Shown in pieces: positions 1 to 9,063 of a stretch of 64,000 bases of DNA (position 1 is its first letter; each line of letters begins with the position of its first letter). The notes under the pieces were generated by a model, which worked only from the letters and a program-made list of their open reading frames with translations, did not search any database and was not told the DNA's origin. Made by a program: the position numbers and the translations under genes. Origin of the DNA: Sporosarcina ureae (GTDB taxonomy: Bacteria; Bacillota; Bacilli; Bacillales_A; Planococcaceae); NCBI RefSeq assembly GCF_002082015.1, contig NZ_CP015109.1, forward strand, positions 706,134-770,133, in the 5' to 3' direction.

Positions 1-568
1 AGATCGAAATACGGGTCAGTAAAGCAATGCCAGCAGCAGCTACCAATACAAAAACAGCTGCTCCTATTTGACCAAGAGGAACGAGGACGAACGCGCTAAT
101 TAACGGGGCAAGTGCTTGTCCGGAATTACCGCCTACTTGATAGATTGACTGTGAAAGTCCACGCTTGTCCCCGGCTGCCAAAAATGACACACGCGAACCT
201 TCAGGATGAAAGATCGCTGACCCGAATCCGAGCAACATAACGGATACAATGATCAGCCAATAGCTTGGTGCTAAGGCTAAGCCCGCCATTCCAATTAAGG
301 AAAATGTCATACCAATCGGTAACGCAAACGGCTTGGGTTTGCGATCACTTAGAAAGCCTACAACCGGTTGAAGTAAAGACGCCACGATATTTAGCGCAAA
401 TACAATATAACCTAATTGTTTATAACTAAATTGATATTCTTTTTCCAAAATCGGCAACATAGCTGGGATCACTGCCTGTAGCGTATCGTTAAATAAGTGA
501 CAGACCGCAATTGCCATCATGATTGGAAATACGGGGTTCGCTACGGCAGTTTGTGATGATGTATTCAT
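1..568 (-). CDS. MFS exporter, fosmidomycin-resistance (Fsr) type, C-terminus beyond window
   Basis: The minus strand is open from an ATG at 568 to the window edge, giving the N-terminal 189 residues of a membrane transporter. It begins MNTSSQTAVANPVFPIMMA and continues with HLFNDTLQAVIPAMLPIL and a DRKPKP loop after the second helix. These are features of the Fsr branch of the major facilitator superfamily, which exports fosmidomycin and related small drugs by proton antiport. About six hydrophobic helices are visible, and later segments are rich in Gly and Ala. An AAGGTG ribosome site lies about 12 bases before the ATG, rather far. The real substrate cannot be told from sequence. The gene is partial only because the window ends. 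Confidence 0.85.
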   Translation of the reverse strand, partial: MNTSSQTAVANPVFPIMMAIAVCHLFNDTLQAVIPAMLPILEKEYQFSYKQLGYIVFALNIVASLLQPVVGFLSDRKPKPFALPIGMTFSLIGMAGLALAPSYWLIIVSVMLLGFGSAIFHPEGSRVSFLAAGDKRGLSQSIYQVGGNSGQALAPLISAFVLVPLGQIGAAVFVLVAAAGIALLTRISI

Positions 569-601
569 ACTATCTGTTCACACCTTATCTAGTTGTCTAT
601 T

Positions 602-1081
602 TTACTTTGTAAATGTAGCAGGCATTACGACCCCAACCACTTCTCCAGAAGCGCATAATTCATCTTCCGCGTAAATTTCTACAGCTACTTTCCATTTCTT
701 TGGGTGAATTTCTGTAACGTTTCCAATCGCTTTCAATACTTTTCCTTGTGGAGTTGGCTTACTGTATGTAATCTGCAAGGAAGCTGTCACAAAACGCGGA
801 GGTATGGATCCGTCTCCTGGTTCATGACCATTCTTTCGATGTAAAGCAAGTGCACAAGATCCTGTGCCATGGCAATCCATAAATGAAGCAAGGAATCCAC
901 CGTACACAAATCCCGGAATTGCCGTATATTTTTCAGGCGGTAATGTATACGTAACGGTTTGGTCTCCTTCCCAACCAGTACGGAAATGATTCCCTTCCTC
1001 GTTAAGCCGCCCACAACCATAACACCATGAAAAATCATCCGCGTAATTGTCTTGAATTGCATGTGTAACATATTCCTTCAA
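602..1081 (-). CDS. PaaI-like hotdog-fold thioesterase
   Basis: A 159-residue protein with the central hotdog region around VYGGFLASFMDCHGTGSCAL and a later LQITYSKPTPQGK segment, as in PaaI/YigI-type acyl-CoA thioesterases. These proteins hydrolyse acyl- or aryl-CoA in the cytoplasm. The aligned Gly-Gly-x-x-Ala-x-x-x-Asp pattern is the usual active-site helix. An N-terminal WCYGCG motif is seen in a subgroup of small hotdog proteins. The open frame extends to 1123, but the best start is the TTG at 1081, because GGGAGG lies just upstream of it and no ribosome site precedes the outer ATG. The gene follows the Fsr-type exporter on the same strand but ends 33 bases from it, so co-transcription is possible. 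The substrate is unknown. Confidence 0.8.
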   Translation of the reverse strand: MKEYVTHAIQDNYADDFSWCYGCGRLNEEGNHFRTGWEGDQTVTYTLPPEKYTAIPGFVYGGFLASFMDCHGTGSCALALHRKNGHEPGDGSIPPRFVTASLQITYSKPTPQGKVLKAIGNVTEIHPKKWKVAVEIYAEDELCASGEVVGVVMPATFTK

Positions 1082-1248
1082 AGTAATTGCCTCCCTTTCA
1101 GATGAATTCTCTCTATTATACATTCCGAAAACTGAAATATCGACCTAAAATGAAATATCTGTCATTGTGCGGACAGTTCTGTGCGTATCTTACTCACTAC
1201 ATTCATATACTAGTGAGAAACGATATTTTGCGGAAGGAGGGAATTAGT

Positions 1249-1701
1249 TTGAAAATACGTGGGGTTATATTGGCATTGCTAGTGGCTGGAGGGTTCTATG
1301 TGATGATTCAGACAATCGACGAAGCTGCCACCCATCCCTTTGAGAATTTGCAAGAACAACAACTGAATGGTCTATCCCCTTATTCATTCATTACGATCCG
1401 CCAACCAGGTCTGCACGAACAGCAAGCCGTTACGTGGAAAGTAGACCAAGTAGAAGAAGTCGACCGCTTACTTCAATTTCTCCAAGCATATGATTACGAG
1501 CGTGTGGATCCCGATACATTGCAATTGTTTGATGATCAACCACACTTTACAATCGATCTACATGATGACACTGGAAATCGTATGACCATATTAATTGAGG
1601 AAGGGGTATTAATCCACAATGACCGTCTGTATTATGAGGTTGTCAATGGACCGTTACAAGTTGAATGGCTAATGGAATTCATCCTTTCCAATAAACCGTA
1701 A
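1249..1701 (+). CDS. membrane-anchored protein of unknown function
   Basis: A 150-residue protein beginning with one hydrophobic helix (residues about 3-20, GVILALLVAGGFYVMIQTI) and no cysteine lipobox, so it is probably held on the outer face of the membrane by this N-terminal anchor. The rest is soluble and acidic, with alternating strands such as HFTIDLHDDTGNRMTILIEE. The TTG at 1249 is chosen because GGAAGGAGGG lies 6-8 bases upstream. The open frame continues back to 1087, but that part overlaps the divergent thioesterase gene and lacks a ribosome site. I do not recognise the family. It stands immediately before pepF on the same strand, 80 bases away, and may be read with it. Confidence 0.7.
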   Translation: MKIRGVILALLVAGGFYVMIQTIDEAATHPFENLQEQQLNGLSPYSFITIRQPGLHEQQAVTWKVDQVEEVDRLLQFLQAYDYERVDPDTLQLFDDQPHFTIDLHDDTGNRMTILIEEGVLIHNDRLYYEVVNGPLQVEWLMEFILSNKP

Positions 1702-1781
1702 TTTTGTACTCTGAACATTCATTGTATTATACTATTCATTAATTCGAGAACCGAATAATCGATTTGAAGGAGAGATCCACA

Positions 1782-3590
1782 TTGGTCAAAAGCTTACCGA
1801 AACGTGCACTAGTAAATGAACAAGAAACGTGGAATTTACGAACTTTATTTGAAAATGAACAAGACTACGATCGAGCAGTAAAAGATGCTGAAATCGAAGC
1901 CACTGCTTTTGAGAAAAATTATAAAGGAACGATTATAGATTCAACTTCTGCTATTCTAGCATTGGATGCCTATCGCCGTTTACAAGAGAAACTCGTCAAG
2001 ATTTCCAGTTATGCCGAGTTAGCAGCAAGTGTTGATCTAACGAATGATCAAGCGCAAATGAGAGAAAGCCAATTTGGTTCAATTGCTGCAAAAATCGCTA
2101 GCCAAACTTCCTTCCTCATGAGTGAACTGACGGAACTTTCAGAGGAGACTTTACAACAAGCAAGTAAACAATCCGAAGAGTATGCAACGGTATTCGATAA
2201 AATCATTCGGGAAAAGCCTCACCAATTACATCCCGAGGTAGAAAAAACACTCGCTGCATTCTCTTCTTCTTTCCAAGCACCGTATTCATTGTACAACACG
2301 ACAAAAATGGCGGATATTAACTTCCCTGACTTCACTGCAGACGGCAAAGTCTATCCACTGAGTTATGTTTCGTTCGAAGGAAAATGGGAATCTGAACCAC
2401 AAACCTCTGTTAGACGTGCTGCTTTTGAAACGTTCAGCAATACTTTGCGTACGTATCAACATACGACAGCGAAAACTTATGACATGCATGTACAGATGGA
2501 GAAAACGACTTCTGACTTACGTGGGTATGACTCCGTTATTGACTATTTATTGATGGAACAAGACGTCGATCGTTCGATGTACAATCGCCAAATCGATGTG
2601 ATTATGGAAGAACTTGCACCACATATGCGCAAGTACGCCAAACTTCTTCAAAAAATCTATGATCTGGATGAGATGACGTTTGCAGACTTGAAAATGCCGA
2701 TCGACCCATTATACGAACCATCAATCACAGTGGAAGAATCGAAGAAATATATGAATGATGCCCTAGCTGTCATGGGGGAAAACTATCTCGACATGGTCAA
2801 CCGTGCCTATTCAGAACGCTGGATTGACTTCGCGCAAAATGAAGGTAAATCTACGGGGGCATTTTGTGCGAGTCCTTATGGCAACGGCTCGTTTATTTTA
2901 ATTTCTTGGACAGGCAGCATGGAAGACGTCTTTGTACTCGCTCATGAATTAGGTCATGCCGGACATTTCCATTATGCCAACGAAACTCAAAACCTATTTA
3001 ATTCGGAATCATCATTGTACTTTATTGAAGCACCTTCTACGATGAATGAAATGTTGATGGCCAATCACTTATTGAAAAATTCCGATGATCCGAAATTTAA
3101 ACGCTGGGTACTGTCTTCCATCGTCGCACGTACGTATTACCATAACTTCGTGACGCATTTACTTGAAGCAGCATTCCAACGCAAAGTGTACGAGCGAGTG
3201 GATGCAGGCGGCAACGTCAATGCAACGATTTTGAACGAGTTGAAACGTGGCGTACTCGAAGAATTCTGGGGGGATAGCGTACGGATGAATGATGGCGCGG
3301 AATTGACTTGGATGCGTCAACCACACTATTACATGGGCTTGTATCCGTACACATATAGTGCAGGATTAACTATCTCTACTGAAATGGCTAAACGCGTATT
3401 GAAAGAAGGAGAACCGGCTGTGGAAGACTGGCTCCATACTTTACGTGCAGGTGGTTCAAAAAAACCAGCTGAACTGGCAAAAATGGCGGGAATCGATATT
3501 ACAACAGACAAGCCGTTGCGCGATACTATTTCATATATCGGCGAGTTAATCGATGAAATCGAGAAACTGACAAAAGAAATCGAAGCATAA
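1782..3590 (+). CDS. pepF: oligoendopeptidase F (M3 family zinc metallopeptidase)
   Basis: A 602-residue cytoplasmic peptidase of the M3B family, which cuts short peptides. The zinc motif HELGH is at about residues 388-392, inside FVLAHELGHAGHFHYAN, and the third ligand region IEAPSTMNEM follows about 28 residues later. Length and the C-terminal GGSKKPAELAKMAGID segment agree with PepF. The frame is open from 1764, but that TTG sits inside the ribosome site itself. GAAGGAGAG followed 7 bases later by the TTG at 1782 gives the better start and the usual family length. The gene is followed by a strong terminator shared with the convergent monooxygenase gene. In other Bacillales PepF degrades short peptides and can affect sporulation when overproduced. 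No specific role is visible here. Confidence 0.93.
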   Translation: MVKSLPKRALVNEQETWNLRTLFENEQDYDRAVKDAEIEATAFEKNYKGTIIDSTSAILALDAYRRLQEKLVKISSYAELAASVDLTNDQAQMRESQFGSIAAKIASQTSFLMSELTELSEETLQQASKQSEEYATVFDKIIREKPHQLHPEVEKTLAAFSSSFQAPYSLYNTTKMADINFPDFTADGKVYPLSYVSFEGKWESEPQTSVRRAAFETFSNTLRTYQHTTAKTYDMHVQMEKTTSDLRGYDSVIDYLLMEQDVDRSMYNRQIDVIMEELAPHMRKYAKLLQKIYDLDEMTFADLKMPIDPLYEPSITVEESKKYMNDALAVMGENYLDMVNRAYSERWIDFAQNEGKSTGAFCASPYGNGSFILISWTGSMEDVFVLAHELGHAGHFHYANETQNLFNSESSLYFIEAPSTMNEMLMANHLLKNSDDPKFKRWVLSSIVARTYYHNFVTHLLEAAFQRKVYERVDAGGNVNATILNELKRGVLEEFWGDSVRMNDGAELTWMRQPHYYMGLYPYTYSAGLTISTEMAKRVLKEGEPAVEDWLHTLRAGGSKKPAELAKMAGIDITTDKPLRDTISYIGELIDEIEKLTKEIEA

Positions 3591-3604
3591 TAAGAACAAA
3601 AAAC

Positions 3605-3636
3605 ATCCGCCATGCAGTTTCACCTGCAAGGCGGAT
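3605..3636. terminator. bidirectional terminator between pepF and the monooxygenase gene
   Basis: ATCCGCC pairs with GGCGGAT, with an inner TGCAG/CTGCA pair. A-runs on the left and T-runs on the right allow use in both directions between two convergent genes. Confidence 0.85.
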
Positions 3637-3645
3637 ATTTTTCTT

Positions 3646-4662
3646 TTATTTCATAATTTCACTTAAGATTTCATATGAACGAAGTCGGTCCTCATGATCA
3701 AAGATTCCTGAACTGATAATCAGCTCATCCGCTTTTGTCATCTCCACAAACTCTTCCAGCTTCCGTTTCACAGTTTCAGGACCACCAATAATGACAGATG
3801 GTGCCTGGCTTTGCTGTGCCACTGCTTCTTGTTCAAATGGTGACCATACCGCGTGAATATCTTCAATCGGTGGACTAAATTGCGTCATCTTCCCTTGACG
3901 GATATTTAAAAACTGCTGCTGCATGGATGTAGCCAAGTATTGCGCTTTTTCATCCGTATCCGCTGCAATTAGGTTCACTCCCATCATCGCATGTGGTTTC
4001 TGAAGATCTTTCGACGGTCGGAAGTTTTGATGATAAATTTGCAGTGCTTGCATCATAAACTGCGGTGCAAAATGACTGGCGAATGAAAACGGCAAGCCGA
4101 GCTCCGCTGACAATTGCGCACTGAAACCACTTGAACCGAGCAACCAAATCGGCACGTTCTGCCCTGCTCCAGGAAATGCTCGAACACGATCAGTTGGGTT
4201 ACCCGCAAAATACGTACGTAACTCTTCCACTTGCTGTGGGAAATCTTCTCCACTACTTTGTAATGTCCGGCGAAGAGCGTACGCTGTCGCTTGGTCACTA
4301 CCAGGCGCACGACCTAACCCTAAGTCAATGCGGCCAGGATACATCGCATCTAGTGTGCCGAATTGTTCCGCAATAACAAGCGGTGCGTGGTTTGGTAACA
4401 TGACACCGCCTGAACCTACGCGAATATCCTTCGTCTCTTGCGCTACATGTCCAATGATGATCGACGTAGCGGAACTCGCAACACCGGGCATATTATGATG
4501 CTCTGCTAACCAGTACCGATTGAATCCCCACTCTTCTGCATGTTGTGCAAGATCTACACTGTTCTTAAATGATTGTCCTGCATGACTGCCTTCATTGATC
4601 ATGGCTAAGTCTAATATGGATAACGGAATTCCGTTAAATTGTTTTGCCTTTTCTCTAATCAA
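3646..4662 (-). CDS. luciferase-like flavin-dependent monooxygenase (LLM class)
   Basis: A 338-residue TIM-barrel flavoprotein of the bacterial-luciferase-like family, in the subgroup marked by the N-terminal [32 protein letters not shown] and [21 protein letters not shown]. These enzymes use reduced FMN and oxygen to oxidise small substrates, which cannot be guessed here. The segment [13 protein letters not shown] is the typical phosphate-binding region. It follows the HxlR regulator in the same direction; the frame can start at GTG 4671, overlapping the regulator's stop. I prefer the TTG at 4662, eight bases after GAGGAG. The context (HxlR regulator, nitroreductase) suggests response to electrophiles or quinones, which is an inference. 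Confidence 0.87.
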   Translation of the reverse strand: MIREKAKQFNGIPLSILDLAMINEGSHAGQSFKNSVDLAQHAEEWGFNRYWLAEHHNMPGVASSATSIIIGHVAQETKDIRVGSGGVMLPNHAPLVIAEQFGTLDAMYPGRIDLGLGRAPGSDQATAYALRRTLQSSGEDFPQQVEELRTYFAGNPTDRVRAFPGAGQNVPIWLLGSSGFSAQLSAELGLPFSFASHFAPQFMMQALQIYHQNFRPSKDLQKPHAMMGVNLIAADTDEKAQYLATSMQQQFLNIRQGKMTQFSPPIEDIHAVWSPFEQEAVAQQSQAPSVIIGGPETVKRKLEEFVEMTKADELIISSGIFDHEDRLRSYEILSEIMK

Positions 4663-4667
4663 TTCAT

Positions 4668-5027
4668 TCACTCCTCATAACAGCAACCATTTTTCTTTAC
4701 CCACTCAAAAATGGCCTGAATAATATCTTCTAACTCTTTACCTTTTGGCGTGAGCTCATACTCGACTTTTCTAACCTTTGGATCGGACTGGTTTTTGACG
4801 ACCAAGCCGTGCGCTTCTAAATCACGCAATCTCTCCGTTAGAAGACGATCTGATATCCCGTCGATCTCCGCCGATAATTCAAAGAACCTTTTCGGTCCAT
4901 CTAATAAATGATAAATAATAATCCCCATCCAACGCTTACCGATAAACTCGATCGTGTTGTGGAAACTATCGCAACTTTTTTGACCTTTAGGATTTACCGA
5001 CTGAACAAACTCTTCATTTTTCTTCAT
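4668..5027 (-). CDS. HxlR-family transcriptional regulator
   Basis: A 119-residue winged-helix regulator with the family core [19 protein letters not shown], then [20 protein letters not shown] and a wing that ends in [10 protein letters not shown]. HxlR/HypR/YodB members sense reactive electrophiles or aldehydes, often through an N-terminal cysteine; here Cys in GQKSCDSF is in the right place. It is divergent from a nitroreductase and co-directional with a monooxygenase, as in YodB/HypR-controlled detoxification loci. ATG 5027 is chosen over the TTG at 5033, though the ribosome site is weak. Two palindromes in the divergent gap are likely its operators. The inducer is not known. Confidence 0.9.
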   Translation of the reverse strand: MKKNEEFVQSVNPKGQKSCDSFHNTIEFIGKRWMGIIIYHLLDGPKRFFELSAEIDGISDRLLTERLRDLEAHGLVVKNQSDPKVRKVEYELTPKGKELEDIIQAIFEWVKKNGCCYEE

Positions 5028-5074
5028 TAGCAAAACCCCAATCCTGTACTACTTTTACTTTATCACACCTACGT

Positions 5075-5128
5075 TTGACAAACAAGCTTACTAATAGTAA
5101 TCTTAAAAAGAACTTACTAATAGTAAGT
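5075..5128 (+). promoter_or_regulatory. nitroreductase promoter with paired HxlR operators
   Basis: TTGACA (5075-5080) and TAATCT (5098-5103) are separated by 17 bases. A 17-base palindrome, ACTTACTAATAGTAAGT, lies at 5112-5128. A near copy, GCTTACTAATAGTAATC, lies at 5086-5102 over the spacer and -10. The copies are 26 bases apart. Repression by the divergent HxlR protein is inferred from position and symmetry. Confidence 0.72.
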
Positions 5129-5162
5129 GTACATCAATATATTTTAAGAGGAGTTTGTCAGT

Positions 5163-5789
5163 ATGTCATTAAATTACGAAGAAGTAGTAGAAGTTATGCA
5201 TGCACGTAAGTCCGTTAGAAAATTTGATCCACACTATATAATGAATCGAGAAGATATTACGTCTATGCTAGAGGAAGCGATTTCCGCTCCTTCATCAAGC
5301 AATTTACAGCCATGGCGTTTTCTCGTTATACAAGATCAAGAGTTAAAAAAGAAAATCAATCGTTTTTCATTCAATCAAGAACAAATCGAAACGGCATCCG
5401 CTATTATCGCGGTGATTGGCGATACAGAAATGTACCACAATATTGATGAGATTTATCTTTCGAATTTGGCTGCAGGAAATATAGATGAAGAGCATGTGCA
5501 GATTCAGATTCAAAATGCGAAGGCAGCTTATCCGAATGCACCACTTGAAGCGAGACGTAATATCGCGACGTTTGATGCAGGACTCGTTTCGATGCAGTTG
5601 ATGTTGATTGCAAAAGCCAAAGGGTATGATACTGTGCCGATGGGCGGTTTTGATAAGCAGCAATTTGCAAAATCGTTTGAACTTGAATCACGCTATGAGC
5701 CACTCGTGCTAATTGCGGTAGGTAAGGCCGCTTCGCCTGCTTACGGTTCTACGCGTTTACCTATTGATTCGATTACTACTTATATGTAA
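5163..5789 (+). CDS. nitroreductase-family FMN oxidoreductase
   Basis: A 208-residue protein of the nitroreductase/YodC-HypO type. It has the N-terminal HARKSVRKFDPHY and the FMN-binding SAPSSSNLQPWRFLVIQD, and a late FDAGLVSMQLMLIAKAKGYDT plus PMGGFD. Such enzymes reduce nitro compounds or quinones with NAD(P)H and act as homodimers in the cytoplasm. GAGGAG precedes the ATG. It is divergent from an HxlR regulator and has two candidate operator copies at its promoter. HypR-hypO of Bacillus subtilis has a similar arrangement, so a role in disulfide or quinone stress is likely but inferred. Confidence 0.9.
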   Translation: MSLNYEEVVEVMHARKSVRKFDPHYIMNREDITSMLEEAISAPSSSNLQPWRFLVIQDQELKKKINRFSFNQEQIETASAIIAVIGDTEMYHNIDEIYLSNLAAGNIDEEHVQIQIQNAKAAYPNAPLEARRNIATFDAGLVSMQLMLIAKAKGYDTVPMGGFDKQQFAKSFELESRYEPLVLIAVGKAASPAYGSTRLPIDSITTYM

Positions 5790-5920
5790 GAGAGTGGCTG
5801 TTCGAGTGGAGATTTGCGCTTCGTAGAGGACGTGTTTCATTTCTTGCAATGTAAGTCGTGACACTTTCTGTTGTACATTGAAAACAGTTTTCTATGGGAA
5901 CTTAAACTGAATCCATACAA

Positions 5921-5964
5921 AAGAGGATGCTCTAGAAATGTTTTTAATTCTAGGACATCCTCTT
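5921..5964 (-). terminator. terminator after pdxK
   Basis: AAGAGGATG pairs with CATCCTCTT, and CTAGAA with TTCTAG inside, forming a long hairpin. It lies between the convergent ends of the nitroreductase and pdxK. Confidence 0.75.
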
Positions 5965-5984
5965 ATTTATGCTCGTTCTTGATC

Positions 5985-6812
5985 TCAAGCCTGCTCGATA
6001 GTTACTTTACAACTCGTTTCGTCATATTTCCCATATGCCGCGTGATAGGTTGGTCCTACGCCTTGTTTAAAGGTCAAGGAATGGCGAATGCCTGCCGTGA
6101 TGAACTTCTTCGCCTCTATTACAGCTTCTGGTACGGTTTGCCCCTTTGCCAAGCCAGCTGTGATGGCGGCAGAGTAACTGCAACCTGCACCATTTGTATT
6201 CAGCGTGTCAATTCTTGGAGCTTCAAGAAGATAGAACTGTACTCCGTCATATAGCACATCCACTGCAGGTCCTTCCAGTCTTCCACCTTTCACTAATACA
6301 AACTTCGGTCCAAATGTAAACAAACGACGTGCAGCTTCTTTTAAATCGGCTACAGATTTCAATTCCATACCACCCAATAGGTAAGAAGCTTCTGGCATAT
6401 TCGGTGTAATCACTGTGGCATGAGGGATCAATTGCTTCTGCATCGCTTCCATTGCATCGTCCTTCAACAAAGCGGAACCCATCTTTCCGATCATTACAGG
6501 ATCAACGACAATATGTTGAATGTCGGACTGTCGAATCCACTTCGTTACGTTGACAATAATTTCTTTTGTAAACAACATACCCGTTTTCATTGCATCTATA
6601 CCGATATCTTCTTCTATCGTCACGAGTTGTGCTTCAATCGCTTCCCAAGATTGCGGGAATATACCTTGTCCAGTTCGTGGGTTTCTAGCAACAATCGCTG
6701 TGACCGCTGTTGTGCCAAAGACGTCAAATTCCTGGAACGTTTTCAAGTCAGCTTGGATTCCTGCCCCTCCACGTGCGGCTGAACCAGCGATAGTTAATGC
6801 TCGCCTGATCAT
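5985..6812 (-). CDS. pdxK: pyridoxal / hydroxymethylpyrimidine kinase (PdxK/ThiD family)
   Basis: A 275-residue ribokinase-fold kinase. ALTIAGSAARGGAGIQADLK is the substrate-binding N-terminus, DAMKTGM and VVDPVM follow, and NTNGAGCSYSAA carries the anion hole and catalytic region. It resembles Bacillus subtilis PdxK more than ThiD along its length (for example IDAMKTGML, AVDVLYDG, KKFITAGI near the end). PdxK phosphorylates pyridoxal in vitamin B6 salvage and can also act on hydroxymethylpyrimidine. The usual AGSDSGGGAG loop reads AGSAARGGAG here, so Asp-Ser is replaced by Ala-Ala-Arg. The gene stands alone with GGAGG upstream. ThiD activity cannot be excluded. Confidence 0.85.
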   Translation of the reverse strand: MIRRALTIAGSAARGGAGIQADLKTFQEFDVFGTTAVTAIVARNPRTGQGIFPQSWEAIEAQLVTIEEDIGIDAMKTGMLFTKEIIVNVTKWIRQSDIQHIVVDPVMIGKMGSALLKDDAMEAMQKQLIPHATVITPNMPEASYLLGGMELKSVADLKEAARRLFTFGPKFVLVKGGRLEGPAVDVLYDGVQFYLLEAPRIDTLNTNGAGCSYSAAITAGLAKGQTVPEAVIEAKKFITAGIRHSLTFKQGVGPTYHAAYGKYDETSCKVTIEQA

Positions 6813-6950
6813 CGTCTCTCTTCCTCCTGTCTACTATGTAATGCAACCAATTTATTTTAACTAAAGGCATCATTCTACAGGATAACGTGACGAGCTTTAA
6901 AGAGTCAATGTCATCGTTCTGTATAAAGTCTTTTACTATGTATCATCAAT

Positions 6951-6984
6951 TAAAAACTCCCTATCCACTTGTCAGATAGAGAGT
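6951..6984 (-). terminator. terminator after the flavoprotein gene
   Basis: ACTCCCTATC pairs with GATAGAGAGT; read on the minus strand the hairpin is followed by a T-run. Confidence 0.85.
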
Positions 6985-6997
6985 CCTTTTAATGTAT

Positions 6998-8344
6998 TTA
7001 CAGCATATAGGAAATATCAGAAGCGATCGTTGGATACGCGAATGGCATCTGTTTCAATTCGGCAACAGGAATTTCAAAACGAATAGCCATCGCAAAGAGG
7101 TTGATTAGTTCATCGGCTCCTCCACCTAAGAAATGGGCACCGAGTACGACGTCTTTTTCCTGGTCGATAATGACTTTAAATGCCGCCCCTCGTTCATTCG
7201 TCCGTTTATATGTGAACCACTCGGTCATATCTTGTGATTTTACAAATATTTTTAAACCGGATTCTTTTGCCTCATGTTCGCTCATTCCGACAGAAGCTAA
7301 TGCAGGAACGGTGTAGACAACAGATGGAATAACGGGATAATCAGCCGTTTTGTTATTTCCTTTTAGCAAATTCGAAGCGACAACATGTGATTCAGTTGTT
7401 GCGACAGGTGTCAATGGAGGCGCATCACTTGAAGCGGCATCTCCAGCCGCATATACATGTGGATTACTAACGCTTTGCATGTATTCATTAACACAAACAC
7501 CTTGCTTATCACGCTGCACATTTCCTTTTTCCAGATCAATATCCAATGCCGGTGCGCGTCCTGCCCCATGTACAACGAGATCCGCTTTCCATTCTACTTG
7601 ACGATCATCCTGTTCTCCTTTGACCACAAATGAATTGCCGCATTTCTCAATTCCATTGACGGGTGTGTTCAAATGCACATGAACACCAACTTCTTCGGTA
7701 CGTTTTATGAGCAATTTTACTAAATCTTGATCAAAAGGCTTCAAAGCGCTTTCACTTCTATGCAAAATATGCACTTCTGAGCCTGCCCGTGCAGCAAGAT
7801 GCGCAAATTCAAATGAAATGAACCCGCCACCTATAAAGACGATCTTTTTAGGTAGTGTCTCCAGTTCCATGAAGTCATCGCTCAACGTCAAATATTCTTC
7901 CCCTTCAATATTCAATTTGATCGGTTCTGCACCTGTGGCAATTACAATATGTTTTCCTTTTAATATATCCGAGCATACTTTCAATTCTGTTTCACTTTGG
8001 AAAAGCGCCTTACCGTGATAGATATCAATTCCTAATTTCTCAAATTTTTCTTCCGTATCTTCAGGAATCGACTGAGTAAATGTCCGTTTGAATTCCATTA
8101 ACTCAGGCCAATTGATTTTGCTGTCTTCTTCAATTCCTTTTCCATGCATACGTTTATTCCAATCAATCAGTTCACCAGCTCCCACCAGGACTTTCTTCGG
8201 ATCGCAACCTCGCTGAGAACAAGTACCGCCAAACGGCCGGTCATCGATTATTGCGACGCTCCATCCTTCTTTTCTACATTTTGTCGCGGTAATGGCACCT
8301 GCATTACCTGTTCCAATTACAAGCAAATCGTACTCTTTGACCAT
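6998..8344 (-). CDS. FAD-dependent pyridine nucleotide-disulfide oxidoreductase
   Basis: A 448-residue flavoprotein of the glutathione-reductase superfamily. It has the FAD loop VIGTGNAGAITATKCR, the redox motif GGTCSQRGCDPKK, the NAD(P) loop FIGGGFISFEFAHLA, and the second FAD motif VYAAGDAA. The two cysteines are spaced as in glutathione and mercuric reductases, so a disulfide or metal substrate is possible. The C-terminus ends with YPTIASDISYML and lacks the His-x-x-x-x-Glu pair of classic dimeric reductases. That places it with the poorly characterised YkgC-like branch. ATG 8344 is chosen because GGAGGAGATGGAG stands directly in front, although the frame is open to 8374. A candidate bacillithiol-disulfide reductase role is speculation. 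Confidence 0.85.
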   Translation of the reverse strand: MVKEYDLLVIGTGNAGAITATKCRKEGWSVAIIDDRPFGGTCSQRGCDPKKVLVGAGELIDWNKRMHGKGIEEDSKINWPELMEFKRTFTQSIPEDTEEKFEKLGIDIYHGKALFQSETELKVCSDILKGKHIVIATGAEPIKLNIEGEEYLTLSDDFMELETLPKKIVFIGGGFISFEFAHLAARAGSEVHILHRSESALKPFDQDLVKLLIKRTEEVGVHVHLNTPVNGIEKCGNSFVVKGEQDDRQVEWKADLVVHGAGRAPALDIDLEKGNVQRDKQGVCVNEYMQSVSNPHVYAAGDAASSDAPPLTPVATTESHVVASNLLKGNNKTADYPVIPSVVYTVPALASVGMSEHEAKESGLKIFVKSQDMTEWFTYKRTNERGAAFKVIIDQEKDVVLGAHFLGGGADELINLFAMAIRFEIPVAELKQMPFAYPTIASDISYML

Positions 8345-8506
8345 ACTCCATCTCCTCCAACTAATCTTGCTCATTCTGTTTATCCATTCTGTAAGTAACT
8401 ACCCTTTATTCGCCTTCATCACACTTGGAAACAATTATACAAATTACATCACGTTATTTTCCTACGTACATACAATAGTACAGCTCAAAGGAAAGGTCGG
8501 ATAAAA

Positions 8507-9016
8507 ATGATTTCAAATAATCCTCATTACGCAGCGGATTTGAATACTAGTCCCTTTTTCAAGAAAGACGAAAAGAATTTTATTGATATTTTAAGTGTCA
8601 AACAACTTAACACATTGGATCATTTGTCGATGTTGGATATTTTCCTCGGTCAAGATCATATCATTGAACCACATTACCACCCAAATGCTTCGGAGCTCAC
8701 CTATTGTGTTGCAGGCTCTGCTACTATATCTATCATGAATATCGACACAAAAACTTTCCAACATTATAAGATTACGGCGGGTCAAGTGGTTAATATCCCA
8801 CAAGGATGGTGGCATTACCAAATCGCACATACCGACGATACACATCTGCAAGGTATATTTAATGCAAATACACCAGAAGTTGTCTTAGGTTCCGATATTC
8901 TAACCGCCACACCTACTGATGTTTTTGCTTACTCTTATGGAATAAATGAACCACAATGGGCTGCCGCAGTGAAAGATATTTCTCCTTCGCAATTAATAGG
9001 ACCACCGACAGAATAA
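8507..9016 (+). CDS. cupin-domain protein
   Basis: A 169-residue single-cupin protein. Motif 1 reads PHYHPNASELTYCVAG, supplying His-x-His and Glu for a metal, and motif 2 reads GQVVNIPQGWWHYQIAH with its final histidine. It resembles one half of bacterial oxalate decarboxylase-like bicupins and some spore-associated cupins, but length and flanks do not identify a reaction. AAAGGAAAGG lies before the ATG. It is divergent from the flavoprotein gene and ends at a terminator shared with the rhodanese lipoprotein. Metal binding is well supported; function is unknown. Confidence 0.85.
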   Translation: MISNNPHYAADLNTSPFFKKDEKNFIDILSVKQLNTLDHLSMLDIFLGQDHIIEPHYHPNASELTYCVAGSATISIMNIDTKTFQHYKITAGQVVNIPQGWWHYQIAHTDDTHLQGIFNANTPEVVLGSDILTATPTDVFAYSYGINEPQWAAAVKDISPSQLIGPPTE

Positions 9017-9030
9017 ATTTCTACCAAAAA

Positions 9031-9052
9031 GCGACGGTACACATTCCGTCGC
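9031..9052. terminator. bidirectional terminator
   Basis: GCGACGG pairs with CCGTCGC between the convergent cupin and rhodanese genes, with A-rich and T-rich flanks. Confidence 0.8.
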
Positions 9053-9063
9053 CTATTTCTTCA

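Noticed and set aside
5871..6254. 127-codon plus-strand frame
   Set aside because: It crosses the terminator after pdxK and is antisense to pdxK.
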